From JAQBFJ01 sp032123435 (lineage in GTDB: Bacteria > Verrucomicrobiota > Kiritimatiellia > UBA8416 > JAQBFJ01): a stretch of DNA of 12,094 nt. Position 1 is the first letter of the stretch; the number at the start of each line of letters is the position of its first letter. Under the pieces are notes generated by a model that was not told where the DNA came from, did not search any database, and worked only from the letters and a program-made list of their open reading frames with translations. The position numbers were made by a program, and so were the translations under genes. Below are positions 4,772 to 11,991 of the stretch, piece by piece. The stretch covers positions 1-12,094 of the forward strand of contig JAQBFJ010000064.1 in NCBI GenBank assembly GCA_032123435.1, read 5' to 3'.

Positions 4772-6262
4772 TCAGGCATTTGTCGTTGACGTTATAAGAT
4801 CTTCAACAGACAACCGTTTCAGCGATTCATCCATCCCTTTAACAGCCAATCTAACCACTTCCTTTATGTGTGGATCCATTCCACCAAGCCCCAGCTTCTC
4901 AGGCTTAACTCCTGAACAAATAATAATATCTATTATTTCTTTGACCGCAAGATTGCCCGGCGACCTCAATAAGGCAAAACGCCCTTCATTACCTGACAGT
5001 TCTGCCAGTATTCCGGCATGCACCAGTTCATCAACAATGTCATTCAAAAGTCTTACAGGCACCTTTTTATCAGCCGCATAAGCGGAAATTTCAAAACCAT
5101 GACTTGAACCCCCGGTCATTACCTTCCCTGTCTCCGCCACCACAGATAATGCCAGCATTATGCGCGATCGCATATTCGCCCTGTGCGCGCCCTGTTCCAT
5201 CCGGTAAGTAGTACAATTCTGAACCGCAAACGCCACTTCAGCGCCAAAAAGAATTATCTCCCAACTCACATAGACCCACGCCAGAACAATAGGCACTATC
5301 GCAAAACTGCCATAAAGTTTACTGTATTTTACAACACCAACCTGAATCGCAGCGCAAATCCATAACCAGCTTACAAACAACAGGCCGGACACAATGCCGC
5401 CTACAACAGCAGGCCCTATGTGTACTTTCGTGTTCGGCATAAACTTCACTACAATCGTCAACGTAAAAATAGTAACAAGTACTGGAGCAACATTATTTAG
5501 AAATCTCGAACCTAATACAGACTTAATGCCTTCTGCAGTCGAGGCATTGAAACTCGAGACCAGATCCACAACCGGCAATGCCGAAGCCATGGTTATCAGA
5601 AACGGCAATATAATTACCATGAACAGATAATCCGTGAATTTGCGCAAAAGCGGCCGGCCGCAAGTAACGCCCCATACCCTGTTGAAAGACGCTTCAACAC
5701 GCCCCAATACGGCCACAACCATCCATATAAGAAGTATTAAACCAACACCACCCAATTCCGCGAAATTAATCTGTTCAACCTGTCTAAACCCAGCGTTGAC
5801 AATACCATGCAATTCTTCAGCCAGTTTTTTCGGCCCCCATACACTGTCGGAAATATCGACTTCCGCCGATTCAACGCTAACCGGCTCATTAACCCCTTCT
5901 TCCATCGGTACAGTTACTTCAAACCGCGCCGTAAATTCAGATACCATTCCCTGTATTCTTTCCTGCGCCAGTTCAGCGCCGCCGAATACACGCGCGAGCG
6001 CCAGGGACAATGCCAAAATAGGCACAATAGCCAACAGTGTATTGAATGTAAGGGCCGAAGAATGCAGGGGGCACTCGTCCTCGCGAAAACCTTTGATAAC
6101 AAGATGTATAACGCGCACAATCTTGATCCCAAGACGCGGCAGTACAGGCATAGTCGTAATCTCAGCGTCCCATACGCCTTCTTTCATAAACTGCCATACA
6201 CTTTTAAAGCCGCGGTAACGCGAACACGTGGATTTACCTTCTGGTTCCATAGATTCTTGCAT
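4772..6262 (-). CDS. yihY: YihY/BrkB-family inner-membrane protein with C-terminal winged-helix-like domain
   Basis: A 496-residue protein with six hydrophobic segments at about 69-91, 171-188, 211-232, 258-275, 284-308 and 319-346, the pattern of the YihY/virulence-factor BrkB family. Conserved-looking stretches are ALTFNTLLAIVPILAL (70-85) and YGSFAIVPIVLAWVYVSWEI (317-336). Residues 350-496 are soluble and resemble a winged-helix module (VRLLNDIVDELVHAGILAEL, 403-422), as in longer family members once mislabelled ribonuclease BN. Molecular function is not established; transport or envelope roles have been proposed. The chosen ATG overlaps the 3' end of rmlB by 29 bases. Met5 and Met26 are alternative starts, and residues 1-50 are outside the recognisable family region. 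It is probably co-transcribed after rmlD-rmlB. Confidence 0.88.
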   Translation of the reverse strand: MQESMEPEGKSTCSRYRGFKSVWQFMKEGVWDAEITTMPVLPRLGIKIVRVIHLVIKGFREDECPLHSSALTFNTLLAIVPILALSLALARVFGGAELAQERIQGMVSEFTARFEVTVPMEEGVNEPVSVESAEVDISDSVWGPKKLAEELHGIVNAGFRQVEQINFAELGGVGLILLIWMVVAVLGRVEASFNRVWGVTCGRPLLRKFTDYLFMVIILPFLITMASALPVVDLVSSFNASTAEGIKSVLGSRFLNNVAPVLVTIFTLTIVVKFMPNTKVHIGPAVVGGIVSGLLFVSWLWICAAIQVGVVKYSKLYGSFAIVPIVLAWVYVSWEIILFGAEVAFAVQNCTTYRMEQGAHRANMRSRIMLALSVVAETGKVMTGGSSHGFEISAYAADKKVPVRLLNDIVDELVHAGILAELSGNEGRFALLRSPGNLAVKEIIDIIICSGVKPEKLGLGGMDPHIKEVVRLAVKGMDESLKRLSVEDLITSTTNA

Positions 6263-7250
6263 AACTATCCGTATATTCTCCGCTTTTAACCCTCCGCCAC
6301 CATTGAGGGTTTTCTAAATACCATGTTACAGTCGACCGCAAAGCCTGATCAAAAGAATGCTCGCAACGCCATCCCAGTTCCTTTTCTATTTTACCGGATT
6401 CTATCGCGTACCGCCGGTCGTGACCGGGCCTGTCTTTGACATGCTCGATCAACGATTCCGGTTTTCCCAGAATTCCTAAAATTAGTTTTATAATTTCTAT
6501 ATTAGACACATCATGATTACCGCCTATATTGTAAACATCACCCGACACACCTTTTCTAAGCACAATATCCACAGCCGAACAATGGTCGAGAACATATATC
6601 CAGTCCCTGACATGCATTCCGTCACCGTAAACAGGCAGACTTTTGTCTTCAAGCGCGTTCGTTATCATCAATGGAATCAATTTTTCCGGAAACTGGTATG
6701 GCCCGAAATTATTGGAACAACGCGTTGTCACCGTGTCGAACCCATACGACTTATGCGCCGCCCGAACCAGAAAATCAGCGCCGGCTTTCGTTGCAGCATA
6801 GGGATTATTCGGCTGAATCAGCGAATCCTCCGAGAACCGGCCACCATCCTCGATACTTCCATACACCTCATCGGTAGAAACCTGAACAAACCGCTTAACG
6901 CCATACTTCCTGCCCGCATCAAGCAACACCTGAACGCCAAGCACGTTCGTCTCAACAAAAGCCGTCGCTCCAATATGCAGACTTCTGTCCACATGACTTT
7001 CGGCGGCAAAATTTACAACAGCATCTATTCGTATACTCTTGAAAACACCTTCAACATCCTCAACTGATCCTATATTACCCCGCACAAAACTGTAACGTGG
7101 ATCATCTTCAATTCCTGTTAAATTATCGAGATTTCCTGCATAAGTCAGCAGGTCGAAATTTACAATCTCCACGTCAGGATATTTCACAAGCATATAACGC
7201 ACGAAATTACTGCCTATAAATCCAGCCCCGCCTGTAACAAGAATTCTCAT
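6234..7250 (-). CDS. rmlB: dTDP-glucose 4,6-dehydratase
   Basis: A 338-residue extended short-chain dehydrogenase that converts dTDP-glucose to dTDP-4-keto-6-deoxyglucose, the second step toward dTDP-L-rhamnose. The NAD-binding glycine motif TGGAGFIGSNFVRY is at 6-19. The family-specific FAAESHVDRS is at 81-90. The catalytic Thr126-Asp127-Glu128 lies in VSTDEVYG, and Tyr151/Lys155 lie in NPYAATKAG. RCSNNFGPYQFPEKLIPL and the RPGHDRRYAI segment are further RmlB hallmarks. Length is typical. It begins 19 bases after rmlD, with GGGTGG about ten bases before the ATG as a possible ribosome binding site, and its end overlaps yihY. It is cytoplasmic and supplies O-antigen or capsule sugars. rmlA and rmlC are not in this window. 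Confidence 0.95.
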   Translation of the reverse strand: MRILVTGGAGFIGSNFVRYMLVKYPDVEIVNFDLLTYAGNLDNLTGIEDDPRYSFVRGNIGSVEDVEGVFKSIRIDAVVNFAAESHVDRSLHIGATAFVETNVLGVQVLLDAGRKYGVKRFVQVSTDEVYGSIEDGGRFSEDSLIQPNNPYAATKAGADFLVRAAHKSYGFDTVTTRCSNNFGPYQFPEKLIPLMITNALEDKSLPVYGDGMHVRDWIYVLDHCSAVDIVLRKGVSGDVYNIGGNHDVSNIEIIKLILGILGKPESLIEHVKDRPGHDRRYAIESGKIEKELGWRCEHSFDQALRSTVTWYLENPQWWRRVKSGEYTDSYARIYGTRR

Positions 7251-7269
7251 AATCTGATGCCACCCGTAT

Positions 7270-8109
7270 TCATTCTAAACAGCGCAGGTATTCAAGCATA
7301 CCTTCTCTCCATAACGGCATCCTGTCGGATGTCCACTCCTCGTATCGCCCATTATCCAAGACCGAATACGTCGGCCTTCGGGCCGGCCTGTCTATTTCAC
7401 TTGATTTTATCGGCACAATTTCCGCGTCCACCCTGATTTCACCGGCAATAGCGCACGCAAACTCGTACCATGTACAGTTTCCCGACGCCGATACATGAAT
7501 TATGCCGTCTTTCCCCAATTTCAGCAAACCCAAAATAGCACGCGCAAGATGAACAGTACTGGTAGGAGACATCCTTTGGTCATCAACAACCCGGATCGGG
7601 CCATTGTCCTCAGCCAAACGCCTCATAATTGTCTTAACAAAATTAACACCGCTCACACCGAAAAGCGACTGCGTCCGCACTATAAGAGAATTCCGACAGG
7701 CAGATCTGACGGCCCTTTCACCAGCCAGCTTGCTTTCGCCGTATTTGTTCAAAGGATTAACCTGATCTTCCTCCTTATATGGCCGTGAGGATGTTCCATC
7801 AAATACATAATCCGAACTGATATGCATAAAAGATATTTCCCTCTTCCACGACCATGCCGCCAAACGCCCTGCCCCATCTGCATTTACAGCAAATGCCGTT
7901 TCCCAATCCGTTTCCGCCCCATCAACATTTGTATAAGCAGCACAGTTAATGACCCAATCACATTCAGGCAAAACACTGAAATTGCATTTTTCATTGGAAA
8001 TATCCAGCGCAGGGAGATCATATCCATCCACATGAATCCCGGCAACACGACAAACCCTGACAATATCGCTTCCAAGCATCCCATTAGCGCCCACTACAAC
8101 TATCTTCAT
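7270..8109 (-). CDS. rmlD: dTDP-4-dehydrorhamnose reductase
   Basis: A 279-residue reductase that makes dTDP-L-rhamnose from dTDP-4-keto-L-rhamnose, the last step of the pathway. The nucleotide-binding motif GANGMLG is at 7-13. NCAAYTNVDGAE (55-66) is typical of RmlD. The catalytic triad is within SSDYVFDG (98-105) and Tyr123/Lys127 of KYGESK, and the C-terminal RPTYSVLDN is the usual substrate-loop signature. The frame extends 15 codons upstream to 8154. The start at 8109 is preferred because RmlD proteins begin directly with MKIxxxGxxGxLG and because the likely promoter (8134-8163) lies inside that extension. It is first gene of the rmlD-rmlB-yihY operon and divergent from eno. Confidence 0.93.
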   Translation of the reverse strand: MKIVVVGANGMLGSDIVRVCRVAGIHVDGYDLPALDISNEKCNFSVLPECDWVINCAAYTNVDGAETDWETAFAVNADGAGRLAAWSWKREISFMHISSDYVFDGTSSRPYKEEDQVNPLNKYGESKLAGERAVRSACRNSLIVRTQSLFGVSGVNFVKTIMRRLAEDNGPIRVVDDQRMSPTSTVHLARAILGLLKLGKDGIIHVSASGNCTWYEFACAIAGEIRVDAEIVPIKSSEIDRPARRPTYSVLDNGRYEEWTSDRMPLWREGMLEYLRCLE

Positions 8110-8133
8110 AATAATGTTTCCATGCTTTTTCCA

Positions 8134-8163
8134 TTTATACATTATGACTTGCAATTATGCCAG
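8134..8163 (-). promoter_or_regulatory. Probable promoter of rmlD-rmlB-yihY
   Basis: Reading the - strand, CTGGCA (8163-8158) and TATAAA (8139-8134) are separated by 18 bases. They match the sigma-70 boxes at 4/6 and 5/6 positions. Transcription would start near 8127, giving a short leader to the ATG at 8109. This supports the shorter RmlD start. Confidence 0.4.
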
Positions 8164-8243
8164 TTTTTCATTATCGTCTTTAACTTAATCTTTATATAGG
8201 TAAGCTGAATCATAACACTTGAAATGACCGAAAAGGAGGCCCA

Positions 8244-9518
8244 ATGTCAATCATTGTAGATATTCATGCGCGAGAAATCCTGGATTCACGTGGAAACCCA
8301 ACCGTCGAAGCTGAAGTTATGCTCGACTGCGGAATAATCGGCCGCGCAGCCGTTCCGTCCGGTGCTTCCACCGGAGAAAATGAAGCCCTTGAATTAAGAG
8401 ACGGTGATAAGAAACGCTATCTCGGAAAAGGCGTTCTGAAAGCTGTAAATAATATCAAAACCGCAATAGCAGCCGAATTGGTTGGATATGACGCACTTGA
8501 CCAGGTGGGCGTTGATACGGCCATGCTGGACCTGGACGGAACCGCCACCAAGAAAAAACTCGGCGCTAACGCTACGCTGGCAGTATCATTGGCAACAGCC
8601 AAAGCCGCGGCTGAATATTGCAGCCTGCCACTGTTCCGATATATCGGCGGCCCCAACGCCAAAACATTACCCGTTCCAATGATGAATGTTCTCAATGGCG
8701 GCGCTCATTCCGACGCCCCTGTTGACATTCAGGAATTCATGATAATGCCAAAAGGCGCTCCTTGTTTCAGTGAAGCGCTTCGCATGGGAACGGAAGTGTT
8801 CCACGCACTTAAAACTGTCCTTAAAGATATGGGGCTCAGCACAGCGGTCGGCGATGAAGGCGGTTTTGCGCCAGCACTCAAGAATAACGAACAGGCCCTT
8901 GAAGTATTAATGAAAGCCATAAGCAAAGCCGGTTACAAGGCAGGTGAACACATATTCATCGCTCTTGATCCCGCATCCAGCGAATTCTTTGTGACATCAA
9001 ACAAAAAATATGTATTTAAGAAAAGCGACAAATCACAAAGAACAGCCACGGAAATGGCGGACTTCTATGCCGACTGGGTAAAAAAATACCCCATTATCAG
9101 CATAGAAGACGGACTGGCAGAAAGCGACTGGGCCGGCTGGAAAAAGCTGACAGAAAAACTGGGTGATAAAATCCAACTGGTCGGCGACGATCTTTTCGTC
9201 ACAAATACAAAATTCCTCGAAAAAGGAATCAAAATGGGCGTGGCAAATTCCATTCTCATAAAATTAAATCAAATCGGAACACTCACGGAAACGCTTAATA
9301 CCATCGAAATGGCGTCAAGAGCGGGATATACATCCGTGGTAAGCCATCGTTCAGGTGAAACGGAAGATACAACCATCGCAGACCTTACCGTGGCAACAAA
9401 CGCCGGCCAAATCAAAACCGGATCACTATGCCGCACCGACCGCATATGCAAGTATAACCAACTCTTGCGCATAGAAGACGTTTTGGGAACTAATGCCGTG
9501 TATGGCGGCGCAATCTAA
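8244..9518 (+). CDS. eno: Enolase (phosphopyruvate hydratase)
   Basis: A 424-residue glycolytic enzyme interconverting 2-phosphoglycerate and phosphoenolpyruvate. Family landmarks are all present: ILDSRGNPTVE (12-22), the mobile loop SGASTGENEA (39-48), MNVLNGGAHSDAPVDIQEFM (147-166) and GDEGGFAP (203-210, acid Glu205). The magnesium ligands are Asp242 (ALDPA), Glu288 (SIEDGL) and Asp315 (VGDDLF). The base is Lys340 (LIKLNQIGT), with the SHRSGETED loop at 367-375 and Lys391 in GQIKTGSLCR. Nothing is missing. The ATG has a strong AAGGAGG (8233-8239) four bases upstream. A TATATA at 8193-8198 may be a -10 box, but no good -35 was seen. It heads a + strand operon with ftsB 23 bases downstream. 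Confidence 0.98.
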   Translation: MSIIVDIHAREILDSRGNPTVEAEVMLDCGIIGRAAVPSGASTGENEALELRDGDKKRYLGKGVLKAVNNIKTAIAAELVGYDALDQVGVDTAMLDLDGTATKKKLGANATLAVSLATAKAAAEYCSLPLFRYIGGPNAKTLPVPMMNVLNGGAHSDAPVDIQEFMIMPKGAPCFSEALRMGTEVFHALKTVLKDMGLSTAVGDEGGFAPALKNNEQALEVLMKAISKAGYKAGEHIFIALDPASSEFFVTSNKKYVFKKSDKSQRTATEMADFYADWVKKYPIISIEDGLAESDWAGWKKLTEKLGDKIQLVGDDLFVTNTKFLEKGIKMGVANSILIKLNQIGTLTETLNTIEMASRAGYTSVVSHRSGETEDTTIADLTVATNAGQIKTGSLCRTDRICKYNQLLRIEDVLGTNAVYGGAI

Positions 9519-9541
9519 GGAAACTATAGAGGTGGTGCATT

Positions 9542-9865
9542 TTGGGACTGAAAAATAATAGCCTCGTTATCAATTATTGGGTGCTTATTTACAGGTTCGC
9601 ATGGTGCCTGCTAATAGTTATATGCGTGGTAATTGGAATATGCCTTTTCACGCCTCAAGCACAGCGCATACGCGAGTTTAATCGCAAAATACTTGAGCTT
9701 GAACAAAACATCAGCGAATTAGAGACAGAGATCAAGGAACTGCGGATAAATCAGGAACGGTTTTGTACTGACTCAGCTTTCGTCGAACGTATCGGAAAGG
9801 AATCGGGCTTGCTCAAGCCTGGAGAAACTGTCTTTAAATTCACCGATGATAAGGAGATCCAATAA
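9542..9865 (+). CDS. ftsB: FtsB/DivIC-like septum formation initiator protein
   Basis: A 107-residue bitopic membrane protein. A short N-terminal stretch is followed by one transmembrane helix (about 13-36). A coiled coil runs at about 40-72 with regularly spaced Leu/Ile (ILELEQNISELETEIKELRI). The family-type ending VERIGKESGLLKPGETVFKF is at 81-100. FtsB/DivIC joins FtsL and FtsQ/DivIB in the divisome and helps activate septal wall synthesis. The frame has no ATG or GTG upstream of the TM segment; TTG at 9542 is the plausible start, six bases after AGAGGTGG. It follows eno by 23 bases, an adjacency seen in several phyla, and its TAA overlaps the next ATG by one base. Sequence identity in this family is low, so the call rests on architecture, C-terminal motif and context. 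Confidence 0.85.
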   Translation: MGLKNNSLVINYWVLIYRFAWCLLIVICVVIGICLFTPQAQRIREFNRKILELEQNISELETEIKELRINQERFCTDSAFVERIGKESGLLKPGETVFKFTDDKEIQ

Positions 9866-10632
9866 TGAACAGTATTACACGCACTTTGATCAACAGTATG
9901 TCACGGCCTGTTCTGATATTGAGCGCCATCCTCCTCAACGGTTGCCTTAATCTTGACCAGACTCTTACTATCCAGAAAGACGGCTCAGCCATTCTGGATG
10001 TGACTTATTCACTCACTGAAAATTCCATCATACAAGCTAAAGCCATGCTGAAGCTTAAAGAACAAATAAACACCTATTCCGCAAATACAAAACCCAACCC
10101 AGTCCAGGATACATATGTCCGCCTGCTCCTGGATCCAGTCCAGGATTCCATTCGTAAAGAACTTGATTCATACAAACCTTACGGTATTACCGTAAAACAT
10201 CTCCGGGTTGAAACACGACGTGAGTTCAGATACGTGAGCATTAGACTTGCAATTGATGATCTGGGCAAAGCGACCAAAACCGATCTTTTCCGCGTATGCG
10301 GCTTTTCACTCACAAAAACACCAAATGATAATTATCGGTTCTTACTGCCAAGAAGCACGGTACAACTGGAATCATCAGCCCTCAATGAAAGCGATATCCG
10401 CATGCTCTCTCCAATACTTAACGGATTCCACGTTCAAATTAAACTTGTAACACCTAGCCAGATCCTCAAAACCAATGCCCATAAAAGCTCGGAAAACACC
10501 GCAGAATGGGTGTTCGATTTCGACGATAACCCTAATGCCATTGTTGCCCTGCAAAATCAGAACTTCGATGTTCTCTTCGCCGGACAGGGAGTACACCTGC
10601 CCCAGATAGTCATGCAGCCCCAACAGCCCTGA
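9865..10632 (+). CDS. Predicted lipoprotein of unknown function
   Basis: A 255-residue protein with a signal peptide (basic start, hydrophobic 15-24) ending in a lipobox-like LNGC. Cys27 would be the lipidated residue; Asn at -2 is slightly unusual. The mature protein opens with LNLDQTLTIQKDGSAILDVTYSL, a beta-rich pattern reminiscent of LppM/DUF3153-type lipoproteins, but I cannot assign it firmly. Charged and polar residues dominate the rest, with no membrane segment or catalytic motif, ending IVMQPQQP. It is expected in the periplasm, anchored to a membrane. It is translationally coupled to ftsB (stop and start share an A) and has its own AAGGAG eight bases before the ATG. The context hints at an envelope role, which is inference only. 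Confidence 0.75.
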   Translation: MNSITRTLINSMSRPVLILSAILLNGCLNLDQTLTIQKDGSAILDVTYSLTENSIIQAKAMLKLKEQINTYSANTKPNPVQDTYVRLLLDPVQDSIRKELDSYKPYGITVKHLRVETRREFRYVSIRLAIDDLGKATKTDLFRVCGFSLTKTPNDNYRFLLPRSTVQLESSALNESDIRMLSPILNGFHVQIKLVTPSQILKTNAHKSSENTAEWVFDFDDNPNAIVALQNQNFDVLFAGQGVHLPQIVMQPQQP

Positions 10633-10688
10633 AACCCGTATCCGCCGGAACACATTTTTCACCACCACGCTTAGCTGATAAGCTTCGC

Positions 10689-10736
10689 ATCCAAATCGAA
10701 ATCGGGATCCAAATCCAAATCGGGATCGGGATCGAA
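10689..10736. repeat. Hexamer tandem repeat, 8 units of ATCSRR
   Basis: Eight consecutive six-base units follow one another without a break: ATCCAA, ATCGAA, ATCGGG, ATCCAA, ATCCAA, ATCGGG, ATCGGG, ATCGAA. They lie in the 170-base gap between the convergent lipoprotein and rdgB genes. The unit ATC(C/G)(AA/GG) varies only at fixed positions. It is not part of a credible gene on either strand, and no canonical terminator is visible in this gap. Confidence 0.8.
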
Positions 10737-10802
10737 TCGTCACGTCCCCGCACTTGTCCGTCCACTGATGGATTGGAATTGGATATTGAAATCATGCCCG
10801 CC

Positions 10803-11402
10803 TTAACCGCCCAGCATTACACTCCATTTTTTCCACGCCAATCGAAGCGCCACGGCCCTGTGTGAAATACTGTTTTTCAACTCACTCGGCATTTCAGCGA
10901 AGGTACAGTCATATCCATCCGGCTGAAATACCGGATCATATCCAAACCCATTTGTCCCGCGCATGGATTCAGTTATACTTCCATCACATCGGCCTGCAGC
11001 AATATCAGCCGACCCTTCAGGATCAGAAAGCGCAATAACGCAACGGAAACAAGCCTTACGATTTTCTATTCCAGCCATATTATCAAACAGCTTCCTGTTG
11101 TTTGCCTCATAATCAACAGGTTCACCCGCGTATCGAGCGGAATATATACCTGGTGCACCATTAAGCGCTTCCACCTCCAATCCGGAATCATCCGCAATAG
11201 CCCATTGTCCGGCCGCACACGCGAGTGCAACAGCTTTTTTAATGGCATTTTCTTCGAATGTAACTCCGTCTTCCTCAACAACAGGCAAAGACAAATCTGA
11301 TGAAACCTCATCCATACTTTCGAGTATAAGACCGGGCGCATGGAAAATTGCTCCGATCTCCATAAATTTGTGCCTGTTGCGTGTTGCCACCAGAAGGTTC
11401 AT
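10803..11402 (-). CDS. rdgB: RdgB/HAM1-family non-canonical purine NTP pyrophosphatase
   Basis: A 199-residue cytoplasmic enzyme that hydrolyses XTP, dITP and ITP to monophosphates, keeping deaminated purines out of DNA and RNA. Motifs in order are TRNRHK (7-12, nucleotide binding), VTFEENAIKKA (47-57), ADDSGLEVEALNGAPGIYSA (70-89, catalytic and metal site Asp71/Asp72), GTNGFGYDPVF (149-159) and SHR (180-182). Length matches the family. The frame is open 18 codons further upstream. Met at 11402 is chosen because the conserved region starts there (MNLLVATRN) and GAGG/AAGGA lies just before it. It starts 11 bases after the stop of the SGNH hydrolase remnant, suggesting the two were once an operon. 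Confidence 0.95.
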   Translation of the reverse strand: MNLLVATRNRHKFMEIGAIFHAPGLILESMDEVSSDLSLPVVEEDGVTFEENAIKKAVALACAAGQWAIADDSGLEVEALNGAPGIYSARYAGEPVDYEANNRKLFDNMAGIENRKACFRCVIALSDPEGSADIAAGRCDGSITESMRGTNGFGYDPVFQPDGYDCTFAEMPSELKNSISHRAVALRLAWKKWSVMLGG

Positions 11403-11413
11403 ATTCCTTATCC

Positions 11414-11572
11414 TCAGTAATTTGACGATTTCCTGATCAAATCGGCAATTGCGCACGCCATTTCTTTGTAACCATCCGCATTAGGATTAATACCATCACT
11501 CTTAAGCTTAATTGAATACAGAATACGGCTCAACACTTTTTTCTCGCAAGGAATAATATGCTCACGCGCTGG
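11414..11572 (-). pseudogene. C-terminal fragment of an SGNH/GDSL hydrolase, truncated by repeat DNA
   Basis: The last ~52 codons read PAREHIIP..ILYSIKLKSDGINPNADGYKEMACAIADLI. This resembles the end of TesA/arylesterase-type SGNH hydrolases, which finish with (L)KSDxIHPNAxGYxxMAxxI. Everything upstream is gone: no GDS block with the catalytic Ser and no Asn block. The frame only stays open into repeat sequence, adding a meaningless Pro/Gly-rich stretch up to 11671. The catalytic His of block V (DxxH) is Asn here (DGINPN), suggesting further decay, though a natural variant is possible. The homology stops at about the same base where the repeat shared with 4632-4667 begins, so the insertion or recombination point is near 11568-11572. 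Confidence 0.6.
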
Positions 11573-11603
11573 AGTACCCGGGAGAGCATTTTTGACGGGA
11601 TTA
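11568..11603. repeat. Partial copy of repeat III at the truncation point
   Basis: CCCGGGAGAGCATTTTTGAC (11577-11596) is identical to 4640-4659, and the flanking bases match with three differences over 36. In the other copy the GACAGGATTACAGGAT part follows at once. Here it is displaced about 95 bases downstream by a GC-rich insert in which CCTCAGG occurs twice (11605-11624). Confidence 0.6.
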
Positions 11604-11744
11604 CCCTCAGGTCCGCCCTCAGGGCCGGAGCCCTTTGGGGGCAAGGCGAGGCCTTCCGGGTCCAAGGACAACAGGATGGGATAAGAAAGAAGAGATTTTT
11701 TGACAGGATTACAGGATGAGACAGGATGAATTAAGAACTGGATC

Positions 11745-11787
11745 CGTGAAATCTCAACGGATTAAATAATCCAGTTGAGATTTCACG
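11745..11787. repeat. Hairpin H3 in composite element II
   Basis: CGTGAAATCTCAAC (11745-11758) and GTTGAGATTTCACG (11774-11787) are perfect 14-base arms. The interior GGATT-AAAT-AATCC (11759-11772) continues the stem with only A11773 bulged. The sister repeat at 4700-4728 has the left arm and interior but not the right arm. Confidence 0.78.
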
Positions 11788-11867
11788 ACCATCTCTGATG
11801 TTCAGGAAATAAGAATCGTCGATTAACGCCGAGGCTTGGGATACAAATCTTTTTCATCACGGACACC

Positions 11868-11918
11868 GTTTATGAAATCTGCTGTCAAAACTATTGTTTT
11901 GCTTCAGATTTCATAAAC
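11868..11918. repeat. Hairpin H4 in composite element II
   Basis: GTTTATGAAATCTG (11868-11881) and CAGATTTCATAAAC (11905-11918) are perfect 14-base arms. They enclose CAAAAC-TATT-GTTTTG (11886-11901), a second perfect stem, across a small internal loop. TGAAATCT is shared with the arm of H3. Confidence 0.78.
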
Positions 11919-11991
11919 ATCCTGATCCTGCCTGCCCTTCGTAGCTCCCCCATGAGCGAAGACGGGTCCATCCTGTTATCCTGTCAAAAAA

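Larger units (their letters stand above)
11696..11991. repeat. Composite element II: 22-bp terminal inverted repeats enclosing two large hairpins
   Basis: The left arm TTTTTTGACAGGATTACAGG.. (11696-11717) and right arm (11970-11991) are inverted copies differing at one of 22 bases. Inside are two nested hairpins at 11745-11787 and 11868-11918. Then comes the box GCCCTTCGTAGCTC (11934-11947), a near copy of 2488-2501, and a short CTTCG (11937-11941) / CGAAG (11957-11961) pair. The layout parallels the element at 2271-2545 although the terminal repeats are unrelated. No coding frame is credible; its function is unknown. Confidence 0.68.

Noticed and set aside
8110..8154. Longer N-terminus for RmlD starting at 8154
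   Set aside because: The extra 15 residues precede the conserved MKIVVVGANGMLG start, and the likely promoter lies within them.
10610..10795. - strand frame with alternating Ile-Pro/Ile-Trp residues
   Set aside because: The pattern is produced by the hexamer tandem repeat in the DNA and has no gene-like start or conservation signal.
11403..11456. Longer N-terminus for RdgB starting at 11456
   Set aside because: It would overlap the hydrolase remnant; the conserved region and ribosome binding site both point to 11402.
11573..11671. Pro/Gly-rich N-terminal part of the frame upstream of rdgB
   Set aside because: It is encoded by interspersed repeat DNA that recurs elsewhere in non-coding sequence, so it is not counted as part of the hydrolase remnant.
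11696..11991. CRISPR array
   Set aside because: The repeats are inverted, few and unevenly spaced, with no regular spacers and no cas genes in the window.
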